Source: Conchocele bisecta
Taxonomy: Eukaryota; Mollusca; Bivalvia; Lucinida; Thyasiridae
Direction of reading: 5' to 3'
DNA length: 64,000 nucleotides
Assembly (NCBI GenBank): GCA_029237695.1
Contig: CM055265.1
Location: 120,667,078 to 120,731,077, forward strand
The notes beneath the pieces are model-generated. The model searched no databases and was not told where the DNA came from. It saw nothing but the letters and a program-made list of their open reading frames with translations. Numbering within the stretch: the first letter of the stretch is position 1; each line of letters begins with the position of its first letter. This document shows, piece by piece, positions 39,931-52,211 of this stretch. The translations under genes and the position numbers were made by a program.

Positions 39931-42900
39931 ATGGCGGACAGAGAAATGAAAATAATTCTGGAAAATCTAAACCCAGTGCAAATGAACAGTTTTATTGATC
40001 AGAAAATCAGTCCAGACATTATTTGCCATCTCTCTTTGTACGACTTTCAATGCTTAGGTTTGGTAGACAAGACGATAATCATGAAGCTGCGTGTGGAATG
40101 CATCACATTTGGAAATGAAACCTCTAGGAACAGAACATCTGCATGGATGCTTCAACATTCCAAAAGTCGCAATTGAAAGTCTTTTTGAAGCCGGATTCTC
40201 CATCGCTGATGTTAGTCGAGCTCTGTGTGTTTCAGAAAGTACTCTTTACCGTAGAATGAGACAGTACAATCTTTCAAAACTACAGTTCACGCAAATAGAC
40301 GATGACGATTTAGATGATGTATTGGTAGAAACACTGAACGAATATTCTCAATGTGGAGAAGAAATGATAAGAAGGATACTACAAGAAAAAAATGTAAAGG
40401 TAAGATGCAATAATATTGGGTATTGATTTTTAGCTCGAATATTCGAAGATTGATTGAGTATTGTTTAACGCACAGGTGCTTGAGGAACGGTTGATATTTC
40501 GGAGTTTTAGACCAGTCATTCTGACGATAAAGTGAACCAACCCGCCACTAATTGCAACAGAAGGTATCTCAGTGTTTTTTGACTGATTAATGACTACTGA
40601 ATGACATACTAAAAATTGAGAAAAATCGAAAGATATGAAAGTTGATTTTTTTTTCGATTATTTAAGGCATGTGAATTGAAAAAAAAAAATTCAGGAATAT
40701 ATTTTCGGGCAATGATAATTATTTTCCGGGGAAATTGTGTCAAATGATGTTATTTTTTTCAAATTCTCCTTGGGGAGGACCCCCAGACCCCCCCCCCCCA
40801 CCCCCCCCCCCCCCCCTTTTCATTTTCAGAATAGCATACAGTCATTCTAATCAAAATTTCATTTACCTCACAAATCTTATTTTTATCAATTGAAATTAGA
40901 GCCTTATAAAGTGGTCTGTCATTGATGTCTATCTCCATCCGACGGATGGCGTTTAGCTGTTTTTACTAAAAAAAAAATCAAATTTTTGTCTATTTTGCTT
41001 CGTGCAGTTGTGGCCCTGATGTGCCTGGAAATTGTGTCAAATGATGTTGTTTTTCAAATTTTCACCGGGAAGGACCCCTAAATCATTTAAGTGGAAAAAA
41101 GTAGGTCAAGGTCATATGAAGATCAAGTGCTATATGTCAGTCTGTGATTCTGATCAGTAGGTGATTATTGTGCAAGTTTGGTAGATATTTGTGGTATAGT
41201 GTAGGAGAAACGGACTTAAACGCACGGGCAAGGGTAAATTCTAATGCCCCCCCCCCCCCCAATAAATTTGTGGGGGCATAACAATAAGTGTTTTATAGGG
41301 ATATTGAGAAAATACAGGGGAAGTATCTATCCCTATAGGGATTGTCAAATTTATAGGAATTGATAGGAAATGGACAGCTTGCTAGAGCGACCATTCTTGC
41401 ACACATTCATCGCCTAGCAGTGTACATCAATAACCACTCCCAAATATGTGACCCTCTTGTAACCTTGACCAACTTTTTCTCTTAAATTACTTAGTTATTT
41501 TCCTTGGTTAACTTGGTTTTTGATCAAGTCTCTATATCTTCAATACTATTAGGTCTAGAGCCACCAAACTTGCACACATTCATCGCCTAGCAGTGTTCCA
41601 TAGTACATCAATAACCACTCTCATATATGTGATCCTCATGTGACCTTGACCCACTTTTCTGCTTGAATTACATTTTCCTTGGTTAACGTTTTTAGTCAAG
41701 TCTCTTCAATACTATTAGGTCTAGAGCCACCATCATTGCACACACACTACTGAATTTCATACCATTTGTTTTTTTTTCCTCCTAGACACAGTCGCTTAAA
41801 AATATAACTATGATGGTAACAATAGCCCACAATATTAGTTTTTGTCACAAAATGCCTATTATTTAAACCTCTGCCTGATTTATACATGAACTGTCATTCC
41901 CTTATACTGTTTTACTACATTAATACAGGTACAAAGATCAAGACTGAGAGAATGCCTACATAGGTTAGACGAAGAAGGCATCCGGGAACGGAGAAAAAGA
42001 AGATTAAAAAGATGCACATATAATGTACCTGGCCCAAATCATTTGTGGCACATAGATACAAACCACAAACTACTTCGTTGGTATCTAGTTATTGTTGGAG
42101 GAATAGATGGATTTAGTCGTCTGGTTACATTCTTGGAATGTACAGATAATAACAAGGCGGAAACAATATTCACATGCTTCAAGCATGGGATCGAGGAGTA
42201 TGGTACACCCTTGAGAGTGAGGTCTGATCATGGTCAGGAGAACTGTAAAGTAGCAGATTTTATGATTGCTGTTCGTGGCACAGACAGGGGTAGTATGATC
42301 ACTGGGAAGAGCACTCATAACCAAAGGATTGAACGTCTCTGGAGGGATGTATACGATGGGGTGCTCAGTTATTACTACGAGTTATTTTACTTTTTGGAAG
42401 ATCAGGGTCTGTTAGATGCGCTAAATGAGGTTCATCTGTATGCCTTGCACTATGTCTATGTAGATAAAATAAATGAAAGGCTGCTGATGTGGAGAAATGC
42501 ATGGAGCCAGCACAGGATCCGCACGGTGAAATCTACGCCACTAAGGTTATTTACTGCCGGAATGATGAACAATGCGCCCAGTGAACCAAATAGTCATTTG
42601 GAGCAACATGGTGTTGATGGTTCCGCTGACGATATGCCTGATGATCACAGACCAACATTTGTCACACCATATCTAAATGTGAGCGAACAGTGTTTTTGCA
42701 TGAACTCAGCGAACAATGCCATAAATCCTGGATGTCAGACAACCATGGTATTGATGTATATACAAGAGCAAATCGTATACTATTGGAAAGTTTTAATTGA
42801 AATCAAACATAATTACATAATGTGCTGTAGAATTCTTCATTATCACATTTGCAAATCAGATAGCATGAGGACTAAAATAATGCTTACACTGAAATTGGTT

Positions 42901-42939
42901 TTACTTAAGATAGGTGATCATGGTCACCATCCTAAATAG
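39931..42939 (+). CDS. SAM-like / integrase-core (rve-type DDE) gene, frameshifted in exon 1
   Basis: Exon 1 (39931-40399) begins MADREMKIILENLNPVQMNS. A SAM-like helical segment follows (LSLYDFQCLGLVDKTIIMKL), then in the next frame a helix-turn-helix (GFSIADVSRALCVSESTLYR). The donor AAG|GTAAGA at 40400 and the acceptor TAATACAG before 41929 join in phase 0. Exon 2 has the integrase core: D at 42055 in WHIDTNHK, D in RSDHGQEN and E in HNQRIERLWRDV, with 34 residues between the last two. This is the integrase-core family found as uncharacterised proteins in fish, corals and molluscs, probably derived from a DNA transposon. A one-base shift between about 40105 and 40150 separates the start from the rest, so either the copy is broken, the assembly has an error, or translation starts later. 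The C-terminal part after about 42600 is unrecognised. Confidence 0.8.
40400..41928 (+). other. intron of the integrase-like gene
   Basis: It contains long C runs (40785-40820, 41250-41265), two diverged copies of a unit with GTGTCAAATGATGTT (about 40738 and 41036), and two ~165-bp copies around CTTGCACACATTCATCGCCT AGCAGTGT (about 41385-41530 and 41565-41700) with GTGACCTTGACC words. No coding sequence is seen. Confidence 0.55.
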
Positions 42940-43276
42940 CAACTGCTATTTCTCTGAGGTATACATAGTATAAATTATATCGCCTGTGAAACTTACCAAT
43001 GCCTCGGAAAAAATCTGATTGAGAGATTATTTTATGTAGCTTTGAGAGATTATTTTATGTTGCTTTGCACGTTGTAGCTCTGAAATGTACGTTGCTATCT
43101 AGGAGTGTGATGATATAATTACTCTATCGACGTGTACAATGTGAAGTGATATTCACTAACAACAACTCTCTTTTTCAGTTGTCATACAATTGGGCAAATC
43201 CAAACAAATTATTGTAGGAAATAAACATGTCATTTTCAAAAATCAGAAAATCACTGTGTAATACATAAAAAGACTA

Positions 43277-43886
43277 CAGGTTGGCGACCCATTTTCCGGA
43301 CGGACCCATTTTTCCGGACACCCGCGTAAAAGCCTGCTTGTGTGTTTTTGTTCTCGATTTTTGCTCTCTATCATTCCACTGTTTACATCAAGTCATAAGA
43401 TGCGAAGAATTTCACATCAGATTAGTTAAATGTGATAAAATATGTTATTTATTTCAGCAATATGTGTACACATTATATCTTACAACGGGGGAAACCCGAT
43501 ACACATGTGCATGCACAGAATACGAATCGGCATGTGACTCAGAATGGGGGAAAATATTCTGTTGTCCGAATTTAACAGTCGAATAAAATAAGAAAAAACT
43601 TATTTTAAAATTTTTGGTTTCTCAATGTTGGTTATGTTGAAATATCACCAAACAACTTAGTGTCCAGAAAATGGGTCCTGTCTGGTAAATTTAATTACCA
43701 CTTTAATTACCCCTTTCAGATCCCCATTTTTCAGAAGTACTTCAACTGATTGTTTTCTGTTTCACGGTAGTTGATGTGTCAGCGCTGACATAGCTATCTG
43801 TGTAAAGATAATGACTTTCCGACAAAAAATATTAAATTGTGATAAAAAAAACTTTGATTTCTGTCCGAAAATGGGTCGCCAACCTG
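43277..43886. mobile_element. non-autonomous TIR element, 610 bp
   Basis: The termini CAGGTTGGCGACCCATTTTC are perfect inverted repeats over 20 bp, flanked by TA on both sides (43275-43276, 43887-43888). The open frame inside (43281-43586) starts within the terminus and has no recognised domain, so I treat the element as non-coding. It lies just left of the short protein-like segment at 43900-44040. Confidence 0.85.
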
Positions 43887-43888
43887 TA

Positions 43889-44058
43889 TAGTCCTTGTTC
43901 AACTCTAAACTGCATAGCCATAGTTGATCCGTCTGGTAGAATGGGGTTAGTGGGATAGCCCACTGGTACTGCCTTGCGGTACGAGCCGTCTTTTACAGTG
44001 ACGCGGTAGTGTTTTCCTCGTATGCAGGAGGTCCTGGTATACATAGTATAAACTAGAA
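43889..44058 (-). CDS. unrecognised conserved-looking fragment
   Basis: The minus strand reads GKHYRVTVKDGSYRKAVPVG and YPTNPILPDGSTMAMQFRVE QG without a stop, with balanced amino-acid use unlike the surrounding repeats. It may be an exon or a transposon fragment; I cannot name it. It is bounded by the TIR element ending at 43886 and the GTATCCCCC element starting near 44080. Confidence 0.3.
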
Positions 44059-44079
44059 CGACAGTCGCCCACGACCGCA

Positions 44080-44344
44080 TTGTATCCCCCTTGCCGCCAT
44101 GTCAGAAAAAAAATTCAACAAAGGGGAATAACTCCAAAATTAGCGACCAGAGAGTTGTGGTTCTTGTGCGCGACACGTCGTTGACTCGTTATCTATGAAT
44201 GAATGAAGTTTCGTTAAAATATTCCATACGGTTTCAGACTTATAGCCCGGACACGAAAGTGTCTGCGGCGGCGGCGGCGGACGCGGCGGCGGCGTGACGA
44301 CGTCAAATACATAGTATCCCCGACTATCGTCTGGGGGATACAAT
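44080..44344. repeat. short element with GTATCCCCC ends
   Basis: Left ATTGTATCCCCC, right GGGGGATACAATT. It contains GCCCGGACACGAAAGTGTCT and a GGCGGCGGC run. Related words occur at 49800-49940 (GTCCGAACACGAAAGTGTCT) and 47550-47590 (ATAGTATCCCCCGATGGTCC). Confidence 0.65.
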
Positions 44345-44884
44345 TATATCAGACTATCAGTGACAATTGTGTACACAATCCTGCCCACAATCCTGCCCCA
44401 GTGCCTCACAGGGTTCTTGTATAAACAAGGAATTTCAAACTTTAAGGAAATACAATATTAAAATATCAAACTTTTAATGAACATACTTGAACGGTTCAAC
44501 ATTTTCAATGAGGACAATTAACTTGACGTATACATTGAGCATGTCCTCGGGGCTCATGTTCAAAGTCGATAAATTTGAATGATTTATGTTAAAGGTCAAA
44601 TAAACAGATTTTGTTTTCGATTATAAAGATAGAGAATGCCAATACAAACTAAATGTTGAAAACCCTACTAAAAATTCCAGCTCATTCAAAAGTTATGGAG
44701 GTTTATATTTATGCAAATTTATGAAAATTTTCCAATCCAACAACGCAGTTATAAATAGTGCTTTTAAAACCCATTTTACTGTGAATAAAAATGTCATTGT
44801 GTTTAGGATATTTTGTTATATTATACAAAAATAATTTTATAGAATAAAATTATGCAGAACATAAAAATTCAAATTATTATAAAT

Positions 44885-45210
44885 AAATCTGATTGATTGA
44901 TTGATTATTGGTGTTTAACGGCCTATCAACAGCCAGGGTCATGTAAGGCCGGGCCAACAGGATGGACTATCCTGCATTCAACCTGTAAAAAATGAGGGAA
45001 ATTGCCAAAATCAGAGCTCAATATTTACATAAACTATATAATTATTCAGCCCTGAAATTAGAATATCCTGACCTGGTGCCAGGTCCATGCCACACCAGAA
45101 TCACTTAGCTCACCCCAAAAGCAATACAATTAGCTTTTAATCCTATTACTTTCTTAATGGGGCATAACAGGATTTAGCTCTCAAGTACCAGGGGGCCAAA
45201 ACGGTACATG
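44885..45210. repeat. GATT-tailed dispersed repeat
   Basis: (GATT)n followed by ATTGGTGTTTAACGGCCTAT and GTAAGGCCGGGCCAACAGGA. A short tandem at one edge with a fixed sequence behind it looks like the 3' end of a retroposon on the minus strand. No protein is recognised. Confidence 0.4.
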
Positions 45211-45763
45211 AGGGCTAAACCATGTAAGTCGGCATTCCGGTAAAAATGAACGCCGATCGTTAAATTACCCTTCGCTACTCCCTCCTACCGCCCAAATAAA
45301 TAAATTAGAACAATTGGGGCTCATCTATGGCGTCATAGATGATCCTGCATATTTCAGCTAACTAAAAATTGCAAACCTTTAATTATTTGTTCTTTTTGGA
45401 TGCGGTTTTTGACACTTGATTTGCATTGGCAGTATCTATCTTGGTACCTAAAATAATCGAAAAAAATATTTTCTGTTTATTTGACCTTTAAGCTCTAAAC
45501 AGCAAATCCTGGCTAAATAAAGGTTGATTTTGTCTCATATCAACCAAATTAAGTCAAACTGATCGGTTTTGCTTGAAATAAGCAGTTTATTACAGATTTT
45601 CTGACTAGTCAAATTTATTGAATTTGAGCATCGAGCACAGAGTACATGCTCAGAAAGTTTTATAATCATAGGCCCTGGAATTCTCGTACATTAAGAATGT
45701 TTTTTAGTTAAGATCAAACACAATACTACTACCTGATGTTGATGTACAGTTTAATACCGATTT

Positions 45764-45995
45764 CAACTAGATATTATGTTTGTAAAACATGGATTTGCCC
45801 CCATGGCATACTGTACTAAGTAAAGATTGTTAAAGAAAAAACAAAATGGAGAAGGTGAGACAAACTTTTCGACGCAGATGTACACGGACGGAAGAACGGA
45901 CGGACGGACGGACGGACGGACGGACGGACGGACGGACCAAATCTCAGGAGCAAAGCAATATGCCCCCCTTGCTATCGCATAGGGGGCATACAAAC
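45764..45995. repeat. GCCCCC-ended repeat with (GGAC)n microsatellite
   Basis: TGCCCCCATGGCATA at the left and CGCATAGGGGGCATA at the right are inverted. Between them is (GGAC)n at about 45893-45937. Confidence 0.7.
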
Positions 45996-46479
45996 GCACA
46001 TGTATATATAGACATAAATATATTTCGCAATAATTTTTTGTAAATGACGCCGAAAAATTAAGTGCTTAATTCTGCATTTGTTCTAAAAAAAATGTTCACT
46101 TTCGACTTCATTTACGGAAAATATCACAGCTATTCAAACCAAGATTGACAAACATTTTGCGATAATTTCCGTAAATGATGTCGAAAGTTGTCAAAATTGC
46201 CAGCGTTAATGCAAAATTTAATTCTACTTTAGTTCTGAAAATTTCAAAGTTTTGACGTCATTTACAAAAATTATTGCGAAATATGAGCCACATCGTGAGA
46301 AAAACAAGAAAGTGCCATCTGCGCAATGTATCAACCCGTATCATCTTGCACAGCCCATGCAGTCTGATCTGACCTGATATTTCCTGCCTATGGGTGATAA
46401 CGCTATAGAGTAATGATTCCTGCAAGATTATATATACAGAAAGCGGAAAGTGTCGGCCCGGATCTACGGGGCGCCATGC

Positions 46480-47375
46480 AGGACAGGTTAATTATGTGAA
46501 CAAAACCAATTTTGTCCAGACAAAATTGAGTTTTGTAACACTAAAAATCACAAGATCCAATTATGTAAAATTCTGATATACAAAATTCATTTTTGTTATA
46601 AATGATTCAATTTTGTAAGACAGAATTGAGTTTTGTGAACAAAATTCAGTTTTGTGGGACAGAATTCAGTTTTGTCCACAAAAGTCAGTTTTGTCCATAA
46701 AAATTAGTTTGCGTAACTGATAGTCTATGTCATCTCTACGTTGATTGGTTGCGATCGGTCTTAGTCCATTTTACTAGATGGTGGAGTACACTTGCAGGTT
46801 TAAATATTTCAATGCGAAAATATAACCCAATATATCAATATTATACTTCTTTATGGACTGTTATTTTGGTAAGAATACCTTGCAACACTAAGCTACAAAG
46901 CAGTAACAAGTGTGTTTCATCCAGCGTTCTCTGAAACTTACTACTTCAGACGCCATTTTGGATCGCTGATCGGAGACCGTGACCCATTTCTCCAGTCCAG
47001 TTTCTGACCAACTGTAGTCCTTCTTACATGCGTGTGCCATATTTGGGCAACAGAATCGAAACGTATGCAAATACGTATACGAAACGTATGCAGAATTGAA
47101 TTTTGTGACACAGAATTGAATTTTGTGACACAGAATTGAATTTTGTTACACAGAATTGACACAGAATTGAATTTTGTGACACAGAATTGAATTGTGTTAC
47201 ACAGAATTGAATTTTGTGACACAGAATTGAGTTTTGTGGCACAAAAGTGAATTTTGTGACACAGAATTGAGTTTTGTGGCACAAAAGTGAATTTTGTTGA
47301 CAAAATCAGTATATATTTAATTTTGTTTTGTTTTTGTCAAGTTTATAGGTACAAAAATGAATTTTGTTGACAAAA
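46480..47375. repeat. TTTTGT-rich ~20-bp tandem repeats in two blocks
   Basis: Block 1 (46500-46705) has variants of AATTCAGTTTTGTGGGACAG. Block 2 (47095-47375) has about 12 units of AATTGAATTTTGTGACACAG. About 390 bases of other sequence separate them. The minus-strand frames (VTKFNSVSQNSILCH) are repeat artefacts. Confidence 0.88.
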
Positions 47376-47591
47376 TTGAGCCATGTCCCACTTGGTGCCC
47401 CGTAGGATCAGCCTATATACGCGGACTGCGCAGGCTGATCCGGGTCGATGCTTTACGCATAAGCTACTTTGTTGGTTTTCTCGCGACACGGCTCATACAT
47501 GTATTGCTATATATATACACGTTTTTAAAGTCAGTAACTGTATGTACCGTAGTCAAATCCATAGTATCCCCCGATGGTCCGGAGGATACAA

Positions 47592-49087
47592 TTAAGCTAA
47601 TCCGAAGTAATTATTAGCGAAGGCATAATCAAACAGACCAAATAGCATTTCGTTGTTTGGCACCTCACTTCCATTTGGAATGGTTAGATAAAGTTTGTAG
47701 ATGCATGTGTTAGCAGTCGGTAGGAATGACGAACTTTGCTGGAATGAAATACTTGGTTCAATCACAAACCCCAGTGGTGGCTCTTCCATTGATCCGGTCA
47801 CAAACTTTAACACATAAGCCAAGTCAAGTGCTCCTCGCCGACCACCTGTAAATAATAAAACAAATAGCCATCAGAGTGTGGCAGATAATCCCCTGACGGG
47901 AGACAAATCGTCTGTTACAAAAGACCTAAACGTGCATGGTTGCCCAAAGTAAGAAAGGGGGATAATTGCGGAAATACTACACGGACCAGAATTATTTTCG
48001 CTGACGTGCTGTATTATGTCGAGGTAAAGACAAACACCGAATTTGTTTGAAATCGGACAATGGAAAGTGAAAAAATTGACTGTTACAAAAGTCTTAAAGA
48101 GCTAAACGTGCATGGTTGCCCAAAGCGTGTACAATCTTGGATTACGTAATGACGTCATTTTAGCAATGTTGTAATCCCCTTATCTTAGGACCATGACCAT
48201 GACGGACGGACACATTACGGTAACAATAGCTCACGAGCTTCACTCAGGTGAGCTAAAACGGCCTGTTAGCCTTGGAAGGGCCCCGCTGGCAGCCATTTCC
48301 TAAAATGTTGTTTTTGGGGCCAATAACACAGTCATGATCCAGGCGCTGACCGAAATGACTTGTCATAAGTATATACATGTATAATGGCGGCCATTCCAGG
48401 ACATGGCAGGTAAGCGCTTTATATCTAAGCTTATAACTAACTCATTTGTGAAAGAAAAGTCATTTTCTGTTGACAATCTATACTGTAATAGATGTCGCAA
48501 GCCTTGGTACTTGTCATTGTCTAGATATTAGTGGAATTGGTAGAAAAATGCCAAGACGTGTCGGTTTGAAACACATGTTTACAATCAAAGCGAGAGGCCA
48601 ATGGAAACTAAAAATATTGCATGAAAACGGGACTGTTACAAATCACTGTTACGAAGATAAAGGACCATAACTGCGAAAATACCACAATAACCGGAATAAT
48701 TTTTAGTATGGGATGTATAATGTCGAAGAAAAGTTGCATACAGATTTTGGTTGAAATCGGCCGATGGAAACTAAAAATATCAAAAGGACTTATTTTGTAA
48801 ACTGACGGACGGACGGACGGACGGACGGACAGACAGACAGGGTGAAACTATCGGCGGGGCCCTAATAATGCTTGTATTTAGCAAGAACATATGTTGAGAA
48901 AAATTCTACCTGCAACTTCTCGTAAGTATTTTACAAATCTCTGGTACATTTCCGTCTCGACCTTCCTTCGGTTTGCTCCAACAGGGCTAAAGTCAGGCTG
49001 CAGTAGGTGTGTGAGCTTGTTTAATGTTAGGGCTGCTGAGATTCCTGGTGTAAGCAGATGTATGAGGAACGGGTGGGCGTGCATTAA
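47592..49087 (-). CDS. HECT-domain E3 ubiquitin ligase (G2E3-like), last two exons
   Basis: HECT ligases take ubiquitin from an E2 onto a cysteine and pass it to substrates. Exon 49087-48910 (178 bp; acceptor TGTTTTCAG, donor GCAG|GTAGAA) encodes LMHAHPFLIHLLTPGISAAL and FSPVGANRRKVETEMYQRFV. Exon 47845-47592 (254 bp; acceptor TTATTTACAG) continues GGRRGALDLAYVLKFVTGSM and EEPPLGF, then SSSFLPTANTCIYKLYL and stop. LPTAxTC is the HECT catalytic-cysteine loop; the cysteine codon is 47703-47705. Phases agree (split GGT). The C-terminus is complete with the stop at 47592-47594. Upstream exons are not identified; the SAM-like exon at 52212-52454 on the same strand is a candidate first exon. The style (PxxGF, SPxGxNRR) resembles G2/M-phase-specific E3 ligase-like genes of bivalves and fish. 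Confidence 0.85.
47846..48909 (-). other. HECT gene intron with repeat pieces
   Basis: It contains the 3' end of the 9.2-10.8 kb family (48110-48256, ending CTCAGGTGAGCTAAAA), two diverged ~165-bp blocks (about 47940-48110 and 48560-48780, sharing TGCGAAAATAC, GAAATCGG and a TGTCGA word), and a (GGAC)n run at 48804-48830. Confidence 0.65.
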
Positions 49088-49308
49088 CTGAAAACATATT
49101 AAAAACAATTGTCAAGAGTGGGGACTGTGTAAACATCATGACAGACTGTCTCCTGGGTAGAATCAGTATTGACTTTCCGGCACACCTGTTTTTTTTTCAG
49201 GAAAATTGCAAGTCCCCCCATTAGTATCTTACGCCAATTTGTAATTATACTAATACATGCCGATGTTAAGCTCATTGTACCCTGAGAAATCCAGCAAAAC
49301 CTCACAAA

Positions 49309-49745
49309 ACAAGAGGCCCAATGGGCCTGTATCGCTCGCCTGTGTCCCTGAAGATGACCCATATAACCAGAACCAGTCATGCAGAAAAAATATACAGGCC
49401 AATCTCAGACAGTCGTCCAAATATGGTTGGAAGTGATCGCGAAGCGCTAACTAACTCGGATTTCGATATACAGGCCAAACTCACTCATGAGGATAAAATA
49501 AGGATTCTTTTTTTCAAAAGTCGTCCAAATATGGTCGGAAGCGACCGCAAAGCTCTAAATAGGTCTCTTTTCAAGACTGTTAGACACAGACCAATATCAG
49601 TCATGCATACAAAATAATGAAAATTTCCGAAAGTTGTCCAATTTATTTCCAATTTTTAACGAAAATATATTTTGTGACCACTCATTTGAATTGTCTCAAT
49701 GACAGACAGACGAACGAAAAGCGATATCAATAGGTGAGCTAAAAA
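49309..49745 (+). repeat. short relative of the AGGGCC..AGGTGAGCTAAAA family
   Basis: It starts AACAAGAGGCCCAATGGGCC TGTATCGCTCGCCTG and ends ATAGGTGAGCTAAAAA, like 9177-10837. It contains a duplicated AGTCGTCCAAATATGGT at 49412 and 49520. Confidence 0.75.
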
Positions 49746-50096
49746 TGGACCGAAAAAATAACAAAGTGCAACAACTACGAAATCAGAGATGCGATGGTCG
49801 TTATTATTGTGCACGTCACACCTTTGACCCGTTATCTATGCATGTATTAAGTTCCGTTAAAATATTTAAAGGTTTTTTTAGCTATGGTCCGAACACGAAA
49901 GTGTCTGTGGACGCGGCGTGATGACATCAAATCCATCATATCTATGGCATGCCGTTTTACTTGTTATTCAGAGTAAAAGATATAGTCAAGATCACTGTGT
50001 ATTTTCGGTCACTTTTTTGGGGGATTTGCAAACCTATATATTTTTGGAATCTGTAGAGTATAAGCAATCAGAAAACCAATGTTTACAATTTACCAG

Positions 50097-50635
50097 AAGC
50101 ATGCATGGCAGCCATCTTGGATTTTCAAAATGGCCGCCTTAAAAATAGGTGTTTCTCAATATTTCAGCATCCAGGTGGCCCAGAGTCATGATTTTAACGG
50201 CTAAACATACATGTATAGGGGTGAGTAATCCAGTGGTACAAAGTAAAATAAGCTACACACTATAACCACAAAGCGGCCATCTTGGATTTTCAAAATGGCT
50301 GCCTTGAAAATTGGTGTTTTTCAATATCTCAACATCCAGGTGGCCTAGAGTCATGATTTTAACGGCTAAACATACATGTTTAGGGGTGAGGAAGCCAGTG
50401 GTACAAAGTAAAATAAGGTAAACACTATAACCACAAAGCGGCCATCTTGGATTTTCAAAATGGCTGCCTTGAAAATTGGTGTTTTTCAATATCTCAGCAT
50501 CCAGGTGGCATAGTGTCATGATTTTAACGGCTAAACATACATTTTTAGGGGTGAGGAAGCCAGTGGTACAAAGTAAAATAAGCTACACACTATAACCACA
50601 AAGCGGCCATCTTGGATTTTCAAAATGGCTCTCCA
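50097..50635 (+). repeat. 165-bp tandem repeat, about 3.3 units
   Basis: ATTTTAACGGCTAAACATAC occurs at 50191, 50356 and 50521, exactly 165 apart. CGGCCATCTTGGATTTTCAA AATGG marks each unit. The last partial unit runs into the protein-like fragment at 50620-50880. Confidence 0.93.
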
Positions 50636-50880
50636 TACAACTTCTGCCCAGTGACACCAATGCTCAGGATCTGTGGCACATATTCGTCTGGGATGTAGGC
50701 ATGGGTGATCAGATTGTACAGCTGGTCACCTTCAGTGGCAAATGGATTGCCATGACTCAGGATCGCAGCCTTGATTTTGTCAATTGCGTCATGCTCCCTT
50801 TTGACTGCACTTGGTCCAAGGTGATGGTGCTCTGTGACCTTGCCAGCGGTAGTAGTAATTACGGAGTATATTTGGCACAC
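50620..50880 (-). pseudogene. fragment of an uncharacterised protein family
   Basis: The minus strand encodes GKVTEHHHLGPSAVKREHDA, IDKIKAAILSHGNPFATEGD and QLYNLITHAYIPDEYVPQIL. The wording resembles a multi-copy protein of unknown function I associate with invertebrate genomes, probably transposon-linked; I cannot name it. It stops abruptly where the 165-bp repeat begins and has no splice sites I trust. Confidence 0.45.
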
Positions 50881-50884
50881 TAAA

Positions 50885-51696
50885 AGTTCCCATCACCATA
50901 TATACAGGTTCAGACGCGGGTTGACAAAAACTAGATGAGAGTATAATTATACGGGTGTGTGCCGACGTGTTCGCCTCAGTTTCTTACGCGGTACAATTGA
51001 CAACATTTTGTATCGTTCTCCATGAAGTGCATATATGAGTCTCATGGAGTGGAATTCTATGTCTTTAATGTTTAATCTTCATAGTAACATTAGGATTATT
51101 GAATTGTATTTTATTTATATAATCTTCTCGATTATTTATTGTTTCATATATGACATTATATTTCACGGAAGTCCATTTTGTATTATCGTTTTTATAGGTT
51201 GTTATTACTTGTTTAATATCGTCATATGGTGCATAGTCCATATGAACATATTTACTAGATGCAAGTTCCTTACTTAGGCATTTTAAAGATATACCATACC
51301 AATAAATATATAGTTGTTGCCAAATCTGTGATTGATTGTATTTTAATGTTACTGAGGATTTAATTATGTGTGCTTTTCTTCTATTTTGCTAGTTGTTAAG
51401 ACTATTCAGAACAGAGATATAGTTGATATAAAGTGTTGATAATAAAACATAATAAATACAATTAATAATAATGAATGTCTTTGTTATCTATCTCATACTT
51501 GAATTGTCCTGTGCAAGTACTGTTTTCATACACACACTGGAAGGTATTGTGAGCACATTGTACATAACATAACAACTACACGCCACAATTGATAATTGGT
51601 TTCAATATAAATCCACTTTGACGTATAATATATCCATTTATGTCCCTTTATTCATATTTTTCACCCAGAAAGGAGTATTTATATAGTGTTTGGGGG
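50885..51696. other. unassigned, AT-rich
   Basis: No repeat or gene is recognised. The plus-strand frame at 51035-51277 is hydrophobic but AT-driven (Ile/Tyr/Phe) and not convincing. Confidence 0.35.
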
Positions 51697-51990
51697 CAAA
51701 TACAACACGGACATGAAATACATACATGTACTTTATTATGTGAACAATATCAAATCTAAACAATGATAGAGCATTGTGGAACTCAGCTAATAGGATGCCC
51801 CTTGATTGATATGGATTGTGAAAACGGTTCAAAGAAACACCAAGTTATGTATTGCAAAAAACCGACATGGACAAGAAATACGTAGTGCATTACGAGAGCA
51901 ACATTACCTGTAAACAATGAAAACGTCTGATGGAACTCAGATAGTAGGATGCCTCTGATTTGAAATGGATTATAAATACATAAAAAAATA
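51697..51990. repeat. diverged ~149-bp tandem duplication
   Basis: Both copies contain GACATG(G)ACAAGAAATAC or its variant, AACAATGA, GGAACTCAG and AGGATGCC..TGATTTG/TGATTGATATGGATT. They give similar minus-strand peptides (SRGILLAEFHNALSLF and IRGILLSEFHQTFSLF). Confidence 0.7.
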
Positions 51991-52211
51991 GCCAAACTAT
52001 GCACTATTCTCCGCCTGCTCACTATCAAATTTCGATGTACAAGTTCCACCACAGTGGAAATAACTGCTGGCGACTATAATTTGAACTCTGGGGTCAAGTG
52101 ACGTAATCACTCGTGCTGGGATGTTAACAATTGACGCAGCTGATGCAAACTTTGGTTGGGTAGACATATTGTACAGTACACGCAAATACAAGGTTTGTTT
52201 GTTTTAACCAG

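Noticed and set aside
46941..47303. Minus-strand frame with FNSVSQNSILC repeats
   Set aside because: Product of the ~20-bp TTTTGT repeat only.
51997..52191. Minus-strand frame starting MSTQPKFASAASIVNIPARV
   Set aside because: It looks somewhat protein-like, but it begins only about 20 bases after the preceding frame's stop, has no acceptor before it and no recognised domain.
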